Shown: positions 1 to 11,437 of the stretch, one piece after another | Position numbering within the stretch: the stretch's first letter is position 1 | How the letters are laid out: each line of letters begins with the position of its first letter | NCBI RefSeq assembly: GCF_037975245.1 | Contig: NC_092579.1 | Span: forward strand, 31,510,666 to 31,574,665 | From: Apostichopus japonicus | Lineage: Eukaryota > Echinodermata > Holothuroidea > Aspidochirotida > Stichopodidae | Length of the DNA stretch: 64,000 nt | Direction of reading: 5' to 3' | The notes under the pieces: generated by a model | Database searches by the model: none | Seen by the model: the letters and a program-made list of their open reading frames with translations, nothing else | What the model was told of the DNA's origin: nothing | Translations under genes and position numbers: made by a program

Positions 1-10
1 CTGCCCCCAC

Positions 11-345
11 CTGGTCTCGAGCCCTCGATCCAAAATACGTCACGCTCTCGATGTACAGAGCAACCAACCGCGCCACGACAGCAGTTGATATAAATCTATG
101 TTCGTTTCTAATACTTAAAGTTCAAGAGATCGTATGAGATCGCGGCAAAAGCAAACTGCGCTGGCCTGGTCTCGAGCCCGCGATCCAAAATACGTCACGC
201 CTCTCAAGGTACAGAGCACCACCAACCGCGCCACGACAGCAGTTGATATAAATCTATGTTCGTTTCTAATACTTAAAGTTCCAGAGACCGTATAAGATCG
301 TGGCAAAAGCAAACTGCGGCGGCCTGGTCTCGATCCCAGGATTCA
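11..345. repeat. ~155-bp tandem repeat, about 2.2 copies
   Basis: The string ctggtctcga starts at 11, 165 and 324, so successive units are 154 and 159 bp long. Each unit continues with a near-identical body: a gatccaaaatacgtcacg block, a ccgcgccacgacagcagttg block and a gcaaaagcaaactgcg block. The last copy breaks down after about 345. The array probably extends beyond the left window edge. No coding potential is evident. Confidence 0.85.
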
Positions 346-779
346 AAAATCCATACCTAGATATCGCTAGATATTGCTATATATCCATAAAGTACAGTGT
401 CCTTGGGATTTCTTGGGAATTTTTGGACCCTGTTCTTGGAAATAGCAAAATCGGGAGTGGTCACACTCCATGTAGGTCAGAGGACGACCTCTAGACGTGG
501 CTCATACGCAACCCGATCACCTTTTATCGATTAAGTTGTGTGTTGTCGGATTTTGTCAAGGTTTTGGTACTGGGGGGGGGGGGGGAGGTCTCTAATTAAG
601 TTTCGTAACTCATCGGGTAGCGATTAGAGGCCGGGTGTGGCGTAGGGTTGTGGGGCGCGCGTTTTCATGCAGATGGGAACAATCACAAGAAGTGATGGGT
701 GCGTCCATAGTAGTTGGTTTCATAGCACACTTGTACAATTGTTTAAGGCGTCCATACGCACACGCGCGTTATGATAGAC

Positions 780-880
780 CATATATATATATTTGGAAAT
801 TTTGAAATATATATATATATAATTTTATATGAAATATTATATGAAATATTATATGAATGAAATATTATATGAAATATATA
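780..880. repeat. AT-rich microsatellite
   Basis: Runs of (AT)n and repeated gaaatattatat units lie directly beside the LINE tail fragment that starts near 883. Simple-sequence DNA with no gene signal. Confidence 0.8.
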
Positions 881-882
881 TA

Positions 883-1135
883 TTTGATTTGATTTGATTT
901 ATTTTGTTTTTTCACGTGCAAATATACAAGGTGAAAGGAAGTCTTCTATAAAGCATACAATAGCTTAACAATGTAGAAGACTCCCTGAAGAAAGAAAAGA
1001 GAAGAAAAAATTAAAGATCAAATTAAACGTTTCGACAATAAATCAATTATATGATATTTTAATTAATATGATGCAATTGTTTCTTTAATATAACATTTTC
1101 TAAATGACCTACACGAATAAGTCGGATTGTCTAGA
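883..1135 (-). mobile_element. CR1-like LINE 3'-tail fragment
   Basis: Read on the minus strand, this is the 3' end of the same LINE family found at 17222-21650. Both begin, in plus-strand orientation, with repeated atttg units, then tttatttgttttatcacgtg-like and ggaagtcctct-like blocks, then a gaggactccctg-like block. Similarity continues into the last coding part (aattaatatgatgcaa versus aattaataagacgcaa) up to about 1135, so this is a 5'-truncated insertion. The atttg pentamers are the tandem tail usual for CR1-type LINEs. Confidence 0.7.
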
Positions 1136-1174
1136 TACCACTCTGTCGGATGAATAGATCTCTGTCAACCAGTT

Positions 1175-1417
1175 CTAGGGTAATACATTCATTACCATAG
1201 AAATAATCGTCTGTACTTCATTCAAGGAAATGGGATTTTCGGGAATAGTAAGTGTTATACATTCATGAACGGTGTCTGATGGCATTTGTGTTGGGATGAC
1301 CTCATATATAAGGTCGCCAACCATAATAATATCCTCATCAATAAAAATACTGTTAAAAACAGTTTCACCGTTCTCTTCGCGTAAGAGAGAGTTATGTAAA
1401 ATTGGTTGGATAAGCAT
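1175..1417 (-). CDS. unrecognised 80-codon ORF
   Basis: An open frame of 80 codons starts with ATG at 1417 and ends in a stop near 1175. It is acidic and hydrophobic, without transmembrane segment, cysteine cluster or motif that I recognise. It begins about 40 bp beyond a LINE tail fragment and could be part of an older retroelement ORF or an orphan exon. No clear donor or acceptor site defines it. Length alone could arise by chance in this AT-rich DNA. Confidence 0.2.
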   Translation of the reverse strand: MLIQPILHNSLLREENGETVFNSIFIDEDIIMVGDLIYEVIPTQMPSDTVHECITLTIPENPISLNEVQTIISMVMNVLP

Positions 1418-1799
1418 CTCCTCTCTTGGCCTAGAGGGGACTTAAAGGGTGTGAAGACTCGCGCAAAAAGAAACGTATAATGCCGGTAACATGACCTAGT
1501 TTCGAATGAGATGTAACAAAAGTGTTAGACACCACTATCGATCCCAGAAAATACACACAGCTTGCTACCATCGGTAATTAGACACTAGTGTACAGTCAGT
1601 ACATACAGCTGCGGTCAATACCTACAGCATAGCGTACAGACAATACAGCGCTGGACATCTTATATAACACGTTAACACATTTCAGTACTGTACTGTCTGC
1701 ATTTTGTAGCGACACGAACAAATCGTCACTTGCAAGCCACGGAAAGTTAACTGTTTCAGATGGCCGCACGCGGTTTGGGGCGACTCTTCAATGCCTTTA

Positions 1800-2472
1800 A
1801 ATTGACCCAATTTTTGCTCAATATGTATGTTCATTTATGCTCTTCAACATGCAAGCCACAGAAAAACCCAGATCATGATTGATAACGGGTCAAAAAGAGA
1901 TGTTCTCCTGCTGCTTTTTGGAACTTTTCCTGAGATTGAATAACAATCGGGCGGATAGATATTAATTCTAATAGGAGTATGCCACCTGCACCCTAAGGTA
2001 GCATACGCCCATTAAAAGCCCCATTGACTTACACACTAAATCACAAAAGTAATGTGGTCTCTTAAGTCTAGATAGAAGTTTTCACTAGCTAAACGCTACC
2101 CATCACCGGATAGCTGACAAGTTGGCCTTTCATGGCACCATCAATTTTCCGTACCATGACCGTGTAGATTTTTTGCTATCCGAGCCGGAAGTTTTCGTCA
2201 CTTGTAAACAAACCTCTTCACTCAGTGGTAAACAAATTTCCTACGCTGCTCCCGGGAGGCCTAAAGGTCTAAAATTGCCTCAATTGACCCAATTTTCTCA
2301 CCATATGTACTTCCATTCATGCTCTTCAACATGCAAGCCACAAAAATCTAGATTATGATCGATAACAGGTCACAAAAGATGTTCTCCCGCTGCTTTTTGG
2401 CACTTTTCCTGAGATAGGAGAACAATCGAGCGGATTGATATAGACTCTAATAGGAGTATGCCACCCTAAATC
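1800..2472. repeat. direct duplication, two ~195-bp copies
   Basis: Copies at about 1800-1996 and 2280-2472 are offset by about 480 bp. Both contain attgacccaattt, gctcttcaacatgcaagccaca, a gatgttctcc block, ctgctttttgg, cttttcctgagat and a final ctaataggagtatgccacc. They differ by many substitutions and small indels, so the duplication is old or both are members of a dispersed family. The segment between shares only short patches such as cgtcacttg. No ORF is conserved between them. Confidence 0.75.
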
Positions 2473-4800
2473 AAAAACTTTTAAGTTTTTGCAATGTGCA
2501 GACGACACTGGCATACAAACACATATTTTGTATAAAACGTGTGTAGGCTAGGCTAAAAATGGTTTTGTATTGTTTTAAAGAAAATATCTTGCCTTGCTGT
2601 GCGGCCTAATGTAGCCAGCATAATGGAGATAGAGTTCGTTTTTTTTGGTTTGCCTACCAAAGTACAAAGACGAAAGATTTGGGAGACAAAATTTCAATTG
2701 CATGACGGTCTAGAGGCCTACCAAGGTGTGTGAGGTGGGGATAGGCATAGGGCCATAGGCACTACTAGTACTACTACTCGGTACTAGGCTAGGCTTCAAC
2801 AACTAGTATTAGACGGTAAGAGTAGATCGGCATGTTTTGGTCATAAAGTCCAGGATTTCCTGTTCAGTTCCATTTTAGGCTTGGCTTACTACTTATTTGA
2901 GATCAAAGCAAACAAGCATAGGCCTATGCCTTGCTTAATCTAGGCCTACGACTGAGTTATAACAAGCCTAGCCTAGACCTAGTTATGCCAGTGCAACCCT
3001 GACTGTAGCTGGACTGAGTTAGGCCTAATGGACCTATATGCTGTGTATCTCGATCATAGTTGAATATGGCCATAAGAAGTAGCCTACTACTACTATGGGC
3101 ATAGCAATACTAGGTCTAATGCTATGCATGAAGGCCAAGACTGTCTATAGATAAACAGTCCTACTCAAATTCACTCGAGCATTAAGAACTTGTTACTTGA
3201 TAGCATAAACTACCCCCAATACTGCCACTAGGATTCATCCTTGAGCTCACCTAATTAATTCACCAGTCAACATGTATGGTTGTAAACATAAGTGCTCTAA
3301 ATCTAATGGCCAGCACTACTTTCCTGTGCATGAAGACATGTTTGGCTTGCCCTATGAAAAAATACTCTGTGTGCTTAATTAATCATGAATTTGTGCAGAG
3401 GAGCATTAAGTATGCCTAGCATTACCAAATGGGGTAGATATTCAATATCCCCTTTTTTGGCCAATGACAGGGGAGTCAGGTGGTATTGCAATAACTATAT
3501 GGAAGATTGTAATGGCTTAGCCTAAGATACTCCTAGGGTAAGCACCTAGCATGCTATGCAACAACGCTTTGATTGAAGATTTGATAACAGACTTATCAGC
3601 CATACGGCTAGTTCTAAATTAGCTAGGCTTTACACAGTTACAGTTTCAGCCAAAAATTCCATTAGGCCAATACAATTTGGCCTTCTGCCACTGGCTAGAG
3701 TTTAAAACAATAGGGTTAAGACTTAGACTAGGCTCATGCAGTACATCAGCAAAAATCATTTACAACAAAAGTCGATGACTATTGCTACTGTAGGGTTTTG
3801 CAGGCCTGCCAACTCTCGCGGTTTACTGTACAACTCTCACTGCAAGTCTTCAAAATTTTACAAAAGTTTGTTATACCTTTGAGTTTGACATCAGCATTTT
3901 GGAAATTGGGTCTGTTCATGTTTCACGGTTGCCAAAGGTAGCAAATTTTCAAATTACAGTACAGAACTTCTATTCTAAATAAAAAAAAACATAATTAATA
4001 TCTGCAATTTATGAATTAGAATTGACCAGACCTTAAACTATTCCGGAAATTATATTCAAGATGGTAGAAAAGTGTGACAATCTATAAATTTTCCAAAAGT
4101 GGTTCTTTTCTTAATGGTGGTGCCACTCCATTACTGCTACATTTTGGGAATTCTGTCGTTAGTTCCTTTATTAACATAAAATTTACTATAATCAGACAAG
4201 TTTTCAATGATATTGATGATGTTATCAAAGAAAAATTAGAGTATCGTGAGAAAAATCACAATTTTTCCTGAATTACAGTTTTCTCTTTAAAGAGCAAAAT
4301 TGAAAGTAATTGAAACAAAATACCATAAAATCAAACCACAACATAAGCATATATATATTAACCAAAAGCTGACAGTTTTGGGTAATGTCCTCTCAGATTT
4401 TTTTGTCATGACTCTTGTTCCGAACATCACCTATCCAAATAGATCTTGTTTCAGACATCACCACCAATGCTTTACCTAATATAACCTAATACTTAGTAAT
4501 AAAACATATATTGTTCATTTAAAGGCAATAATAATGAGTAAACAAACATGTTATTAATTGATAACCTTACTAAAAAAGATATATAAACTCTTAATAGGTT
4601 CCAAGTTCGAAACAAAGAAAAGTGATCAACAAGACATGAATTTATTAAACACAGGCCATGCTTGTTAATACTAAGCAATACATTTCAATGTGTAACACGC
4701 AGGCACACAAAATTCTTAGTAGTTGCATATTTGCACGCACTGTTCTGGCCTCGGTTAAGCATTAGGAGTTGAGACCGTTAACTTACTTAGCCCGATCTGA
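2473..4800. other. non-coding stretch with AGGCCTA-type motifs
   Basis: I see no gene. From about 2700 to 3560 the DNA is crowded with taggcct, ctaggc and tagcctag words on both strands, a motif cluster that recurs at 47270-47560. From 3760 to 4800 the sequence is AT-rich without a persuasive ORF. The last 100 bp would be the upstream region of the integrase-like gene starting at 4810; no TATA box is convincing there. Confidence 0.5.
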
Positions 4801-4809
4801 TATTACAAG

Positions 4810-4944
4810 ATGACTTCTCCTGAGCTGGATACCGATGAAGAGTACAGTATCATTGGAAAATATCGTTTGTCAGGACTGTGCCCTGAAAATTCAACATTAA
4901 ATGTAAAAAGATCGATACGGAAAAGATCGAAGAGTTTAGACTAA
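4810..4944 (+). pseudogene. integrase gene block 1, N-terminal
   Basis: ATG at 4810 opens 44 codons ending in TAA at 4942. The stretch with KYRLSGLCPEN and a basic end KRSIRKRSKS matches, from family knowledge, the start of KRBA2-like integrases, where a Y..Y...G.YP segment leads into a KR.IRKR.K.F motif. A real gene would continue past this point, so the stop is either damage or just past a lost splice site. Assignment to the gene rests on position and this motif. Confidence 0.45.
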
Positions 4945-5169
4945 CGGGAGCAATAAACAGCCACCGAGCTTTGTGCTGAAAAGTGTGAGCAGTAATAGTT
5001 TTAAATCAAGAAAAGCCAAAATCATGCAATTTAAATCATTGAGATTAAAAAGCTTCACTGTCCAGTATCAAAAGTATTTGCGAAATTTGATACAGCATTC
5101 TGTTCTGTACAAGAATGTTGTTGGTATGATTGTGTATGGTTCTGAATGCTATTTTCCTTTTTTTTTTAG

Positions 5170-5327
5170 GTGGGTGTGGATATGATTGGACCCCTTGCAG
5201 AGACCATCAATGGAAATAAGTACATCATAACCCTATGTGACTATTTTTCAAAATTGCCAGAGGCTGTTGCTGTAAGAGACGAAACAGCATAAACCGTTGC
5301 AAACTTTCTGTTTGAAACCATGGCCAG
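5170..5327 (+). pseudogene. integrase gene block 2, core with first Asp
   Basis: Preceded by a pyrimidine-rich acceptor ending ttttttttag and followed by gtatat. The frame reads VGVDMIGPL, then NGNKYIITLCDYFSKLPEAV, the first part of a gypsy-type integrase core (rve domain) with the first catalytic Asp. TAA at 5290-5292 interrupts it after DETA. Leaves in phase 2, matching the next block. Confidence 0.75.
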
Positions 5328-5670
5328 GTATATATCCATGTACTTTGTTTTTACTTTACATAACATACTTTTGAAGTTAGTTATGCAGACCTGCATTTGT
5401 TCTCAGTTTTACCTGTGACCCAGAAAGCGGCAAAATGGTTACAGAAATTTCTTGAAGTTGTTTTATAAGTTAATGTTAATAAAATGTTAGTGGGATAACG
5501 GTCAGTGCATCCAAGACCAGGTGTTATGTCAGTGCTTAACTTACTTGTTTTGAAATCAGTGCTAAAAGAATCTCCTGATTAAACCACGCAGCCACTCTGA
5601 AGATGCCAATAGTTTACTGCATTACTCTAACCAGTACTTTAACAACTTGTTTAATTTTCCATTTATTTAG

Positions 5671-5961
5671 ATTTGTGTGCATGAAAATTTTCATCTCAGA
5701 CCAGAGAGGAGAATTTGTTAATGCTCTGAACAAGTCCCTATTTGACATGACAGGGGTGAGCCACAGAGTATCCTTCAGCTACCACCCACAGACCAATGGG
5801 CTGGATGAAAGATTCCACCAAACTCTGCAAATGTCACTCATCAAAGTTGTCAATCAAAACCAAGATGACTGGGATGAAACACTGTCTTCCATTCTCATGG
5901 GGTACCGTACAGCAAAACATGGTTCAACAGGTCTTTCTCCTTTCGTTGTGATGTTTGGAAG
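5671..5961 (+). pseudogene. integrase gene block 3, core with second Asp and Glu
   Basis: Acceptor ttatttag, donor gtttgt. The 97-codon block is fully open. It holds ISDQRGEFVN (second catalytic Asp), SYHPQTNGLDERFHQTL (catalytic Glu; most relatives have NER here), then DDWDETLSSILMGYRTAKH and STGLSPFVVMFG, the usual end of the core. It enters and leaves in phase 2, joining cleanly to its neighbours. This is the best preserved part of the gene. Confidence 0.85.
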
Positions 5962-6539
5962 GTTTGTAATAATTCAAACCTACCATTGCTGAATAGAGGT
6001 TTACATTTGTAAAGGTCATATACTGTACAGAGAAAAGCAATCAGGGACAAGAGAGTTTGGACAAATCCTGCATAGCTACACTGATCCTCTATAGGATAAA
6101 ATCTCATTCGACACATCCCAGGTACAGGGAAAAACTGCTAAATAGAGGACCACCAATAACCCTATTTAAGTTACAACACCTAAACAAATAAACAGATTAA
6201 CTCTGTATATGGTACACTCTTCAGCAAGTACAAAAGATGAACATTCATTAAACTATAAAAGCCTGCCAATTAATTAAGATACATGCAATTAATGCCACTG
6301 ACATTGGTTTTGTTTTTCATATACTATATATCATATTTTGGGCTGGTATGCAATTTGGACCTATAACAGCACAGAATATACTTTGGTTTTATATTTCTGC
6401 TGGTTTGAGTATGTGATGTGACTCAAATTTATGGTTCCAGGGTCTTAATAGCGAAAATAAAATATAAAAAAAATTAAATATTCTTCAGTCAACAAAGTGT
6501 TGGGAATAATTGATTGTTAATTTATCTTCATATATCCAG

Positions 6540-6738
6540 AGAGCCATTGTTACCAGTCGACATTGAAGACTCCATTGTCCAACCAGAATCTCTTGCTGCA
6601 GCGATGCACAGAGGGAGAGGGTTTTACAACTCATGTCACAGTCGCAGGACATAATCAAAGGTTTTGTGAAAGAAAATATTGGCAAAGCCCAAGAACGGCA
6701 AGAAAAAGAATTTTGACTAAAGGCAGCAATCAAAACAG
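6540..6738 (+). pseudogene. integrase gene block 4, linker after core
   Basis: Acceptor atatccag, donor gttatt. Joined in phase 2 it reads R-EPLLPVDIED, typical just after the FG(R) end of the core. After AAAMHRGR the homologous reading moves to another frame (SQDIIKGFVKENIGKAQERQ, a helical basic linker), then meets a stop. So at least one indel and one stop are present. Confidence 0.55.
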
Positions 6739-6851
6739 GTTATTACATAATGCTATGTTGTGCATTGAAAACTGACTGTAGTTAAATGAATGGCAACATA
6801 TACATTGTATTATGATGTTTATGTATATTTGCTGGATTTTGTTTTATTCAG

Positions 6852-7021
6852 ACCTTCAAAGTTGGTTCTAGTGTTCTCGTCCAGAATGCAGGAAAGGATG
6901 CCCGAAGAGGAAGGAAGTTCGAAACTCTTGGCTTGAGCCGTATGGAGTCAAGGCTGTGAATGAGAAAGGGCTGTACACACATACTAACAGTTCCACAGGC
7001 CTTCCTTTGAAGAAGAAATAG
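6852..7021 (+). pseudogene. integrase gene block 5, C-terminal tail
   Basis: Acceptor tttattcag. It reads TFKVGSSVLVQNAGKDARRG, matching the F.VGD.VL.KN segment C-terminal to gypsy-type integrase cores. Near 6930 the frame slips by one base and homology resumes as EPYGVKAVNEKGLYT, ending with a lysine triplet and TAG at 7019. The 136-bp tandem array starts about 30 bp later. Confidence 0.55.
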
Positions 7022-7052
7022 GACCAAAATAGATTTTAGCTGACGTTCTCTT

Positions 7053-7592
7053 GTTAGCTCCAATCTGAAGAATGGTAGGTTGGTTTGAGGTGATCCTTGC
7101 AGCAATGACGAGCTAAGGAGGGTCGTTATTGCTTTTGGTGCAGATATCGTGCAACAAAATGAGTGGGCAGGGCTTAACATTAATAACTGTTAGCTCCAAT
7201 CTGAAGAATGGTAGGTTGGTTTGAGGTGATCCTTGAAGCAATGATGAGCTAAGGAGGGTCGTTATTGCTTTTGGTGCAGATATTGTGCAACAAAATGAGT
7301 GGGCAGGGCTTAACATTAATAACTGTTAGCTCCAATCTGAAGAATGGTAGGTTGGTTTGAGGTGATCCTTGCAGCAATGACGAGCTAAGGAGGGTCGTTA
7401 TTGCTTTTGGTGCAGATATCGTGCAACGAAATGAGTGGGCAGGGCTTAACATTAATAACTGTTAGCTCCAATCTGAAGAATGGTAGGTTGGTTTGAGGTG
7501 ATCCTTGCAGCAATGACGAGCTAAGGAGGGTCGTTATTGCTTTTGGTGCAGATATCGTGCAACGAAATGAGTGGGCAGGGCTTAACATTAAA
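7053..7592. repeat. 136-bp tandem repeat, four copies
   Basis: Units starting with gttagctccaatctgaag begin at 7053, 7189, 7325 and 7461, an exact 136-bp spacing. Copies differ by only a few substitutions (for example gcagcaatgacg versus gaagcaatgatg), so the array expanded recently. The same minus-strand ORF repeats in each copy, but this only reflects the repetition. Confidence 0.95.
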
Positions 7593-10361
7593 ACCTGATC
7601 TGCAATTGCTCACCAACCATATGTGGTATGACTAAAGTTTATTGGGCTGAGCAGGTTGGTTACCCAATGCAATGTTTTCAGTGCTATTTTGATTTTGCTG
7701 CATATTGATGAGATGTGTGACAAAACAGGGCTCAGCTGAAATTTCCTTATAAACACAGAATCGGAAGAAATTTATTCCATTTGAGTTGATACTTAACATA
7801 ATGATACCTCATAGCCTGCAGGAATAGTCCATCTCGTTTTCTTGGCAGATATTTTCCATTTTCGCCCATGTTTGTTGCATCTCAATCATCATTGTTAGCT
7901 TTTTCTAATATTTGTAGAACCTTAATTACTATTAAGTGTGTGCAACCCCCCCTTCCCTCCCCCTCCCCCCACACACACAAACAAACGCATACACAAATTA
8001 CTCATGTTACATCATGGAAACCATAATGCATTTTAACTTGGTTGATTTTTCATATATTGAACAAACTAATATTAAGAAAATGTCCCTTAACATATTGCTT
8101 AATTCAAAAGGGAATTGCGATATAGCATCATTACGGTAATGTTGCTTTACTATTCCAATGTTGTTGTTATAGGAGAAATGATATACTGCTTAAATCTTCA
8201 TGGTGGTGGCAGCAACCCAATGAGATTCCTGGCTTGCAGCCGACAACATCAGGAACTTGGACAAAGTTGGTTGAGTTGATAATCTAACACACTGTCTAGA
8301 CTGAGTTTGCAGGAAGAAGAGCCATCAAATTACCATTTCCCCATAGAGTGGTGTAGCTGGGAACCACATTGCACTTTGCATGTGTGGTTGGAGTATTAAT
8401 TTTATACAGGTTGTAAAACACTGCATGAAGTCACATTTATTCTTTCATCAACATTGATTCTATCATCACAGTAATCCTCATAGAGGCAGTTCCAGAATAG
8501 GGACTGATATAGACCATCTTAAATTTCTGTTAGTTTAAAAAAAAATAAGGATACATTTTATACATACAGTATATTTGATACACAGTATACATAATATATG
8601 TGTTCAAGATCTTGCCACAAAGGCCAGTGTCTGCAGCTCAGCATTATACAAGTATGGAAGTAGATGTTGTGTTACGTGGCCAATATCTCAGGACGTAACA
8701 GATACAGGGATATTGTGACGCTGGCCAGTTTCTTCGGACATAATCATCACACTTCATTAACTTTGCTATATGGTGCCATGTTTTACAGATAAAAACGTTG
8801 TAATTAAGCAATGTGTAAGTATACTCGAGTTTTCAAATTTGCTTGCAACTATATTGAATCAATAATTTCCATGCATGAGATATTTTCAACATATATCACC
8901 CCAAAATGGTAATATTTGCAGTGGTTGGGATAACTTGATAACTTGTTGGTACATGACTCTGAAAATTATTACAGTACCAGCTATACTTGTAAGACTGTAC
9001 CCATGCTATTGGTATAGATCTGCATTTATTGGTTCTTAGCAAATAACCATCCAACATATGAAAATCAATTTAATACTGTATAGCTTCTCAAATTGATTCA
9101 GTTGAAATCTGAATTTTATTGTCAACAACAATTAACAATATGCCATCTAATTGCAATGAATGAACTCAAGAAAGCATTTATTTGCAAGGAATAATTTGTC
9201 CTCTAAAATCCAAATTGCTATTCAAAATGTAAAGAGAATTTTTTTTTTTTTCCAACTTATCAGTTGCTAGAAGTACCACATACAGGTTTTAAACTGCTCT
9301 AACAAGTTCAAAGGAAAAGTTCAGTCATAGAGGTCATCTAATTTTCATCTTTTTTTAATTGATTCCCCTAACTAATTTTAATTAAACGTTAACTCAATTA
9401 ACGATTTAATTAATTGACTGATCACTCACTCAATCAATAATTACAGTGAGACAATTCATTAAAAATGATTCAATTGAAATAACTGGTTGACAACTTGTCA
9501 GAATATATCAGCTTTATCAACTATTCATACAACTCATTTTAAACCATTTGACCAATATGTACAGGGAAGTTGAAAGAACAGAGAAAATTCAGAAAACAAG
9601 TCATGACTTTGGAATGAATTTGTCCCAATTCAGCCAACTTAAAGGACATCATATTTCTTAATTTGTCCAGTTTGCAATTTTGTCTTAAAAACATGTAGTG
9701 GTCCTTCAAATTCAAATTAAAGGTAAGTAACCTAAGACAACCCATGCAGCTTTAGAAATAATTCATTAAGGCAGGGATTGCAAGCTATGGAGGTGCAAGA
9801 CTTCATGTGACTTGATCCTCCCCACCTGGAAATGTTGAAAAATGAAAGACTTTTACTGTGCCAGGACCATATCCTTGACAAAACCTTATGCCTGGAGAAG
9901 TAAAGGGAAAAACCCAACCTATATCAGCACAATTGCAAGGGGCATTTTGTGATGTTCCAACCCCATCCCAAGGATTGGCACTTATTGCAGAATATCATAA
10001 TTTTCACTTCAACAATGAAGGGTTTTAAGTTTTATTATCCCCCAAATATACTAGATTTTCCAACATGGGCACTCTTCTTTGTCAAGTTCATGATACCTCT
10101 ACTCCTTTCTCCCAGTAGCATATTCCAACAAATGGTTATTAAGATATGATGTGTTTATCATTTTACTTGATGAGAGTAACTTTTCAGCTACAGAAGCTAG
10201 TGACAGACTTCCAAGAAAGTGCTTTGAAACATCAAGCAATCATTAACAAAAAATAGATAAAAATGAAGGTTGCAACCCAAATCTTTTCCACTTATATTGA
10301 TGAGCCACCCATGTCAGATGTAGATTTCCTACAAATCTAAATTTTCCTTCTTTTTTTTTAG
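7593..10361. other. non-coding stretch
   Basis: I see no convincing gene. There is a CT-rich and CA-rich patch at 7938-7990 and AT-rich sequence with taatta/ttaac words around 9350-9430. A short frame after the acceptor ttttttttag at about 10361 (18 codons to a possible donor gtaatc) could be an exon but matches nothing I know. Confidence 0.4.
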
Positions 10362-11245
10362 CTTCTTTGCAGCATCATTCGACACTATAATGGACATAGC
10401 TCTGAATTAATGGAAGTAATCAAAGCTCTCTTCCGCGCAATTTCAACCTGAACTTCATGGGCCTCCTGTCTCGCAAGGTTGAAACAGATTCTTCCAGAGT
10501 TTGATTCAACTGCACAGGAGGATGCATTAGAATTCCTTGGTGCAGTTTACACATCATCATGCACTTCCTGTAACCAAAGCCAGTGCAAACTTTTAGATGA
10601 GTAAGAGATATAGATCGTTCTGTGAAAAGCATCAAAGCAACACAAACAAAAATAAGTGAACTTTTCAATATATTATTTAAAATTATGCCATGTTGGCCCA
10701 AAATATGCAAATATTCAAATATGGTCACCTTTGGTCAAAATTCTATAAACTGTTTTTATTACCACTTTTGATGAAATTTACCTCACGGGGACATTCAGTC
10801 ATCTTGTGTGTTCATTAAGAATGTCTGAGAACAATTTGGACTAAGTGCCTCCATGAAAGTAACTTGTTGAAAACTTCTAGCAATTAAAGCATCCTATAAT
10901 TTGGGGCATATACAGACTACCTTTAACATTGAAACTGATTGGGAATTTGCTTAGGTTTGCAGGGAATTAGTCATTTTTGAAAGAGGTATTATGGCACCAG
11001 TTAGATCTGACTGATAAACTTGCATCAATACAATGAGGATGCACATTTTGTAAGGCTGGGTTTAGATGATAGTCTGTATCTGATTGATAAGTTTGTTGCT
11101 CTTAATAATAATTCTGATAATTTTAAGTAAAAGCTGAATGAAAGTTTTCATTTATACCTGATAATCCAGAGGGTAAAGGAACAAATGGGAATTGCAATAG
11201 AAATGCAACATTGTTGTAATGAGTAACTTATTTTTTCCTTTCCAG

Positions 11246-11437
11246 GTACTTCTTCTTACATACAACAAATGAGATGAAGTGGACTTCCTGCAATGAGACT
11301 TGGCACTGTCGGGCAAACTCCTATCCAGTAATTCCGATATATCCTAGTAACAAGGGCTATATGTCATGCTTGAGTATGCAGGGGCACCTTGAGGTGTGTC
11401 TAGATTGCAAAGATCTTGAAGGCTTTTGTGAGTCCTG
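11246..11437 (+). CDS. candidate exon, cysteine-rich, unidentified
   Basis: A good acceptor (tttttccttccag) opens one clean frame of 63 codons, and a gtgagt donor follows at 11438; a second gtgagt lies at 11428. Only one of the three frames is open. The peptide has eight or nine cysteines, for example CNETWHC, GYMSC, EVCLDC and GFCES, and a NET sequon, which suggests an extracellular disulphide-rich domain. I do not recognise the family. It leaves in phase 2. If joined to the acceptor at 13472 it adds another cysteine and soon stops. Confidence 0.35.

Larger units (their letters stand above)
4810..7021 (+). pseudogene. intron-split gypsy-type integrase gene, broken
   Basis: Five exon-like blocks together resemble the integrase proteins often labelled KRBA2-like or GIN/Ginger-type in invertebrates: an N-terminal block, the integrase core and a C-terminal tail. 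The catalytic D, D and E are all visible in the core. Core exons are joined by GT-AG introns with matching phases (2 then 2), so this is a spliced gene and not a plain retrotransposon copy. It is damaged: TAA at 5290, a frameshift in the fourth block near 6620 with a further in-frame stop, and a 1-base slip in the last block near 6930. The zinc-binding HHCC part expected between blocks one and two is not found. A former domesticated gene or a Ginger-like transposon are both possible; no terminal inverted repeats were seen. Confidence 0.7.

Noticed and set aside
1665-1700. TATA-like tatataac followed by a possible initiator
   Set aside because: No associated ORF or CpG context, and it lies in AT-rich repeat sequence.
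6848-7588. Repeated minus-strand ORFs across the 136-bp array
   Set aside because: They result from the repeat period lacking stops and overlap the plus-strand integrase block; no coding signature.
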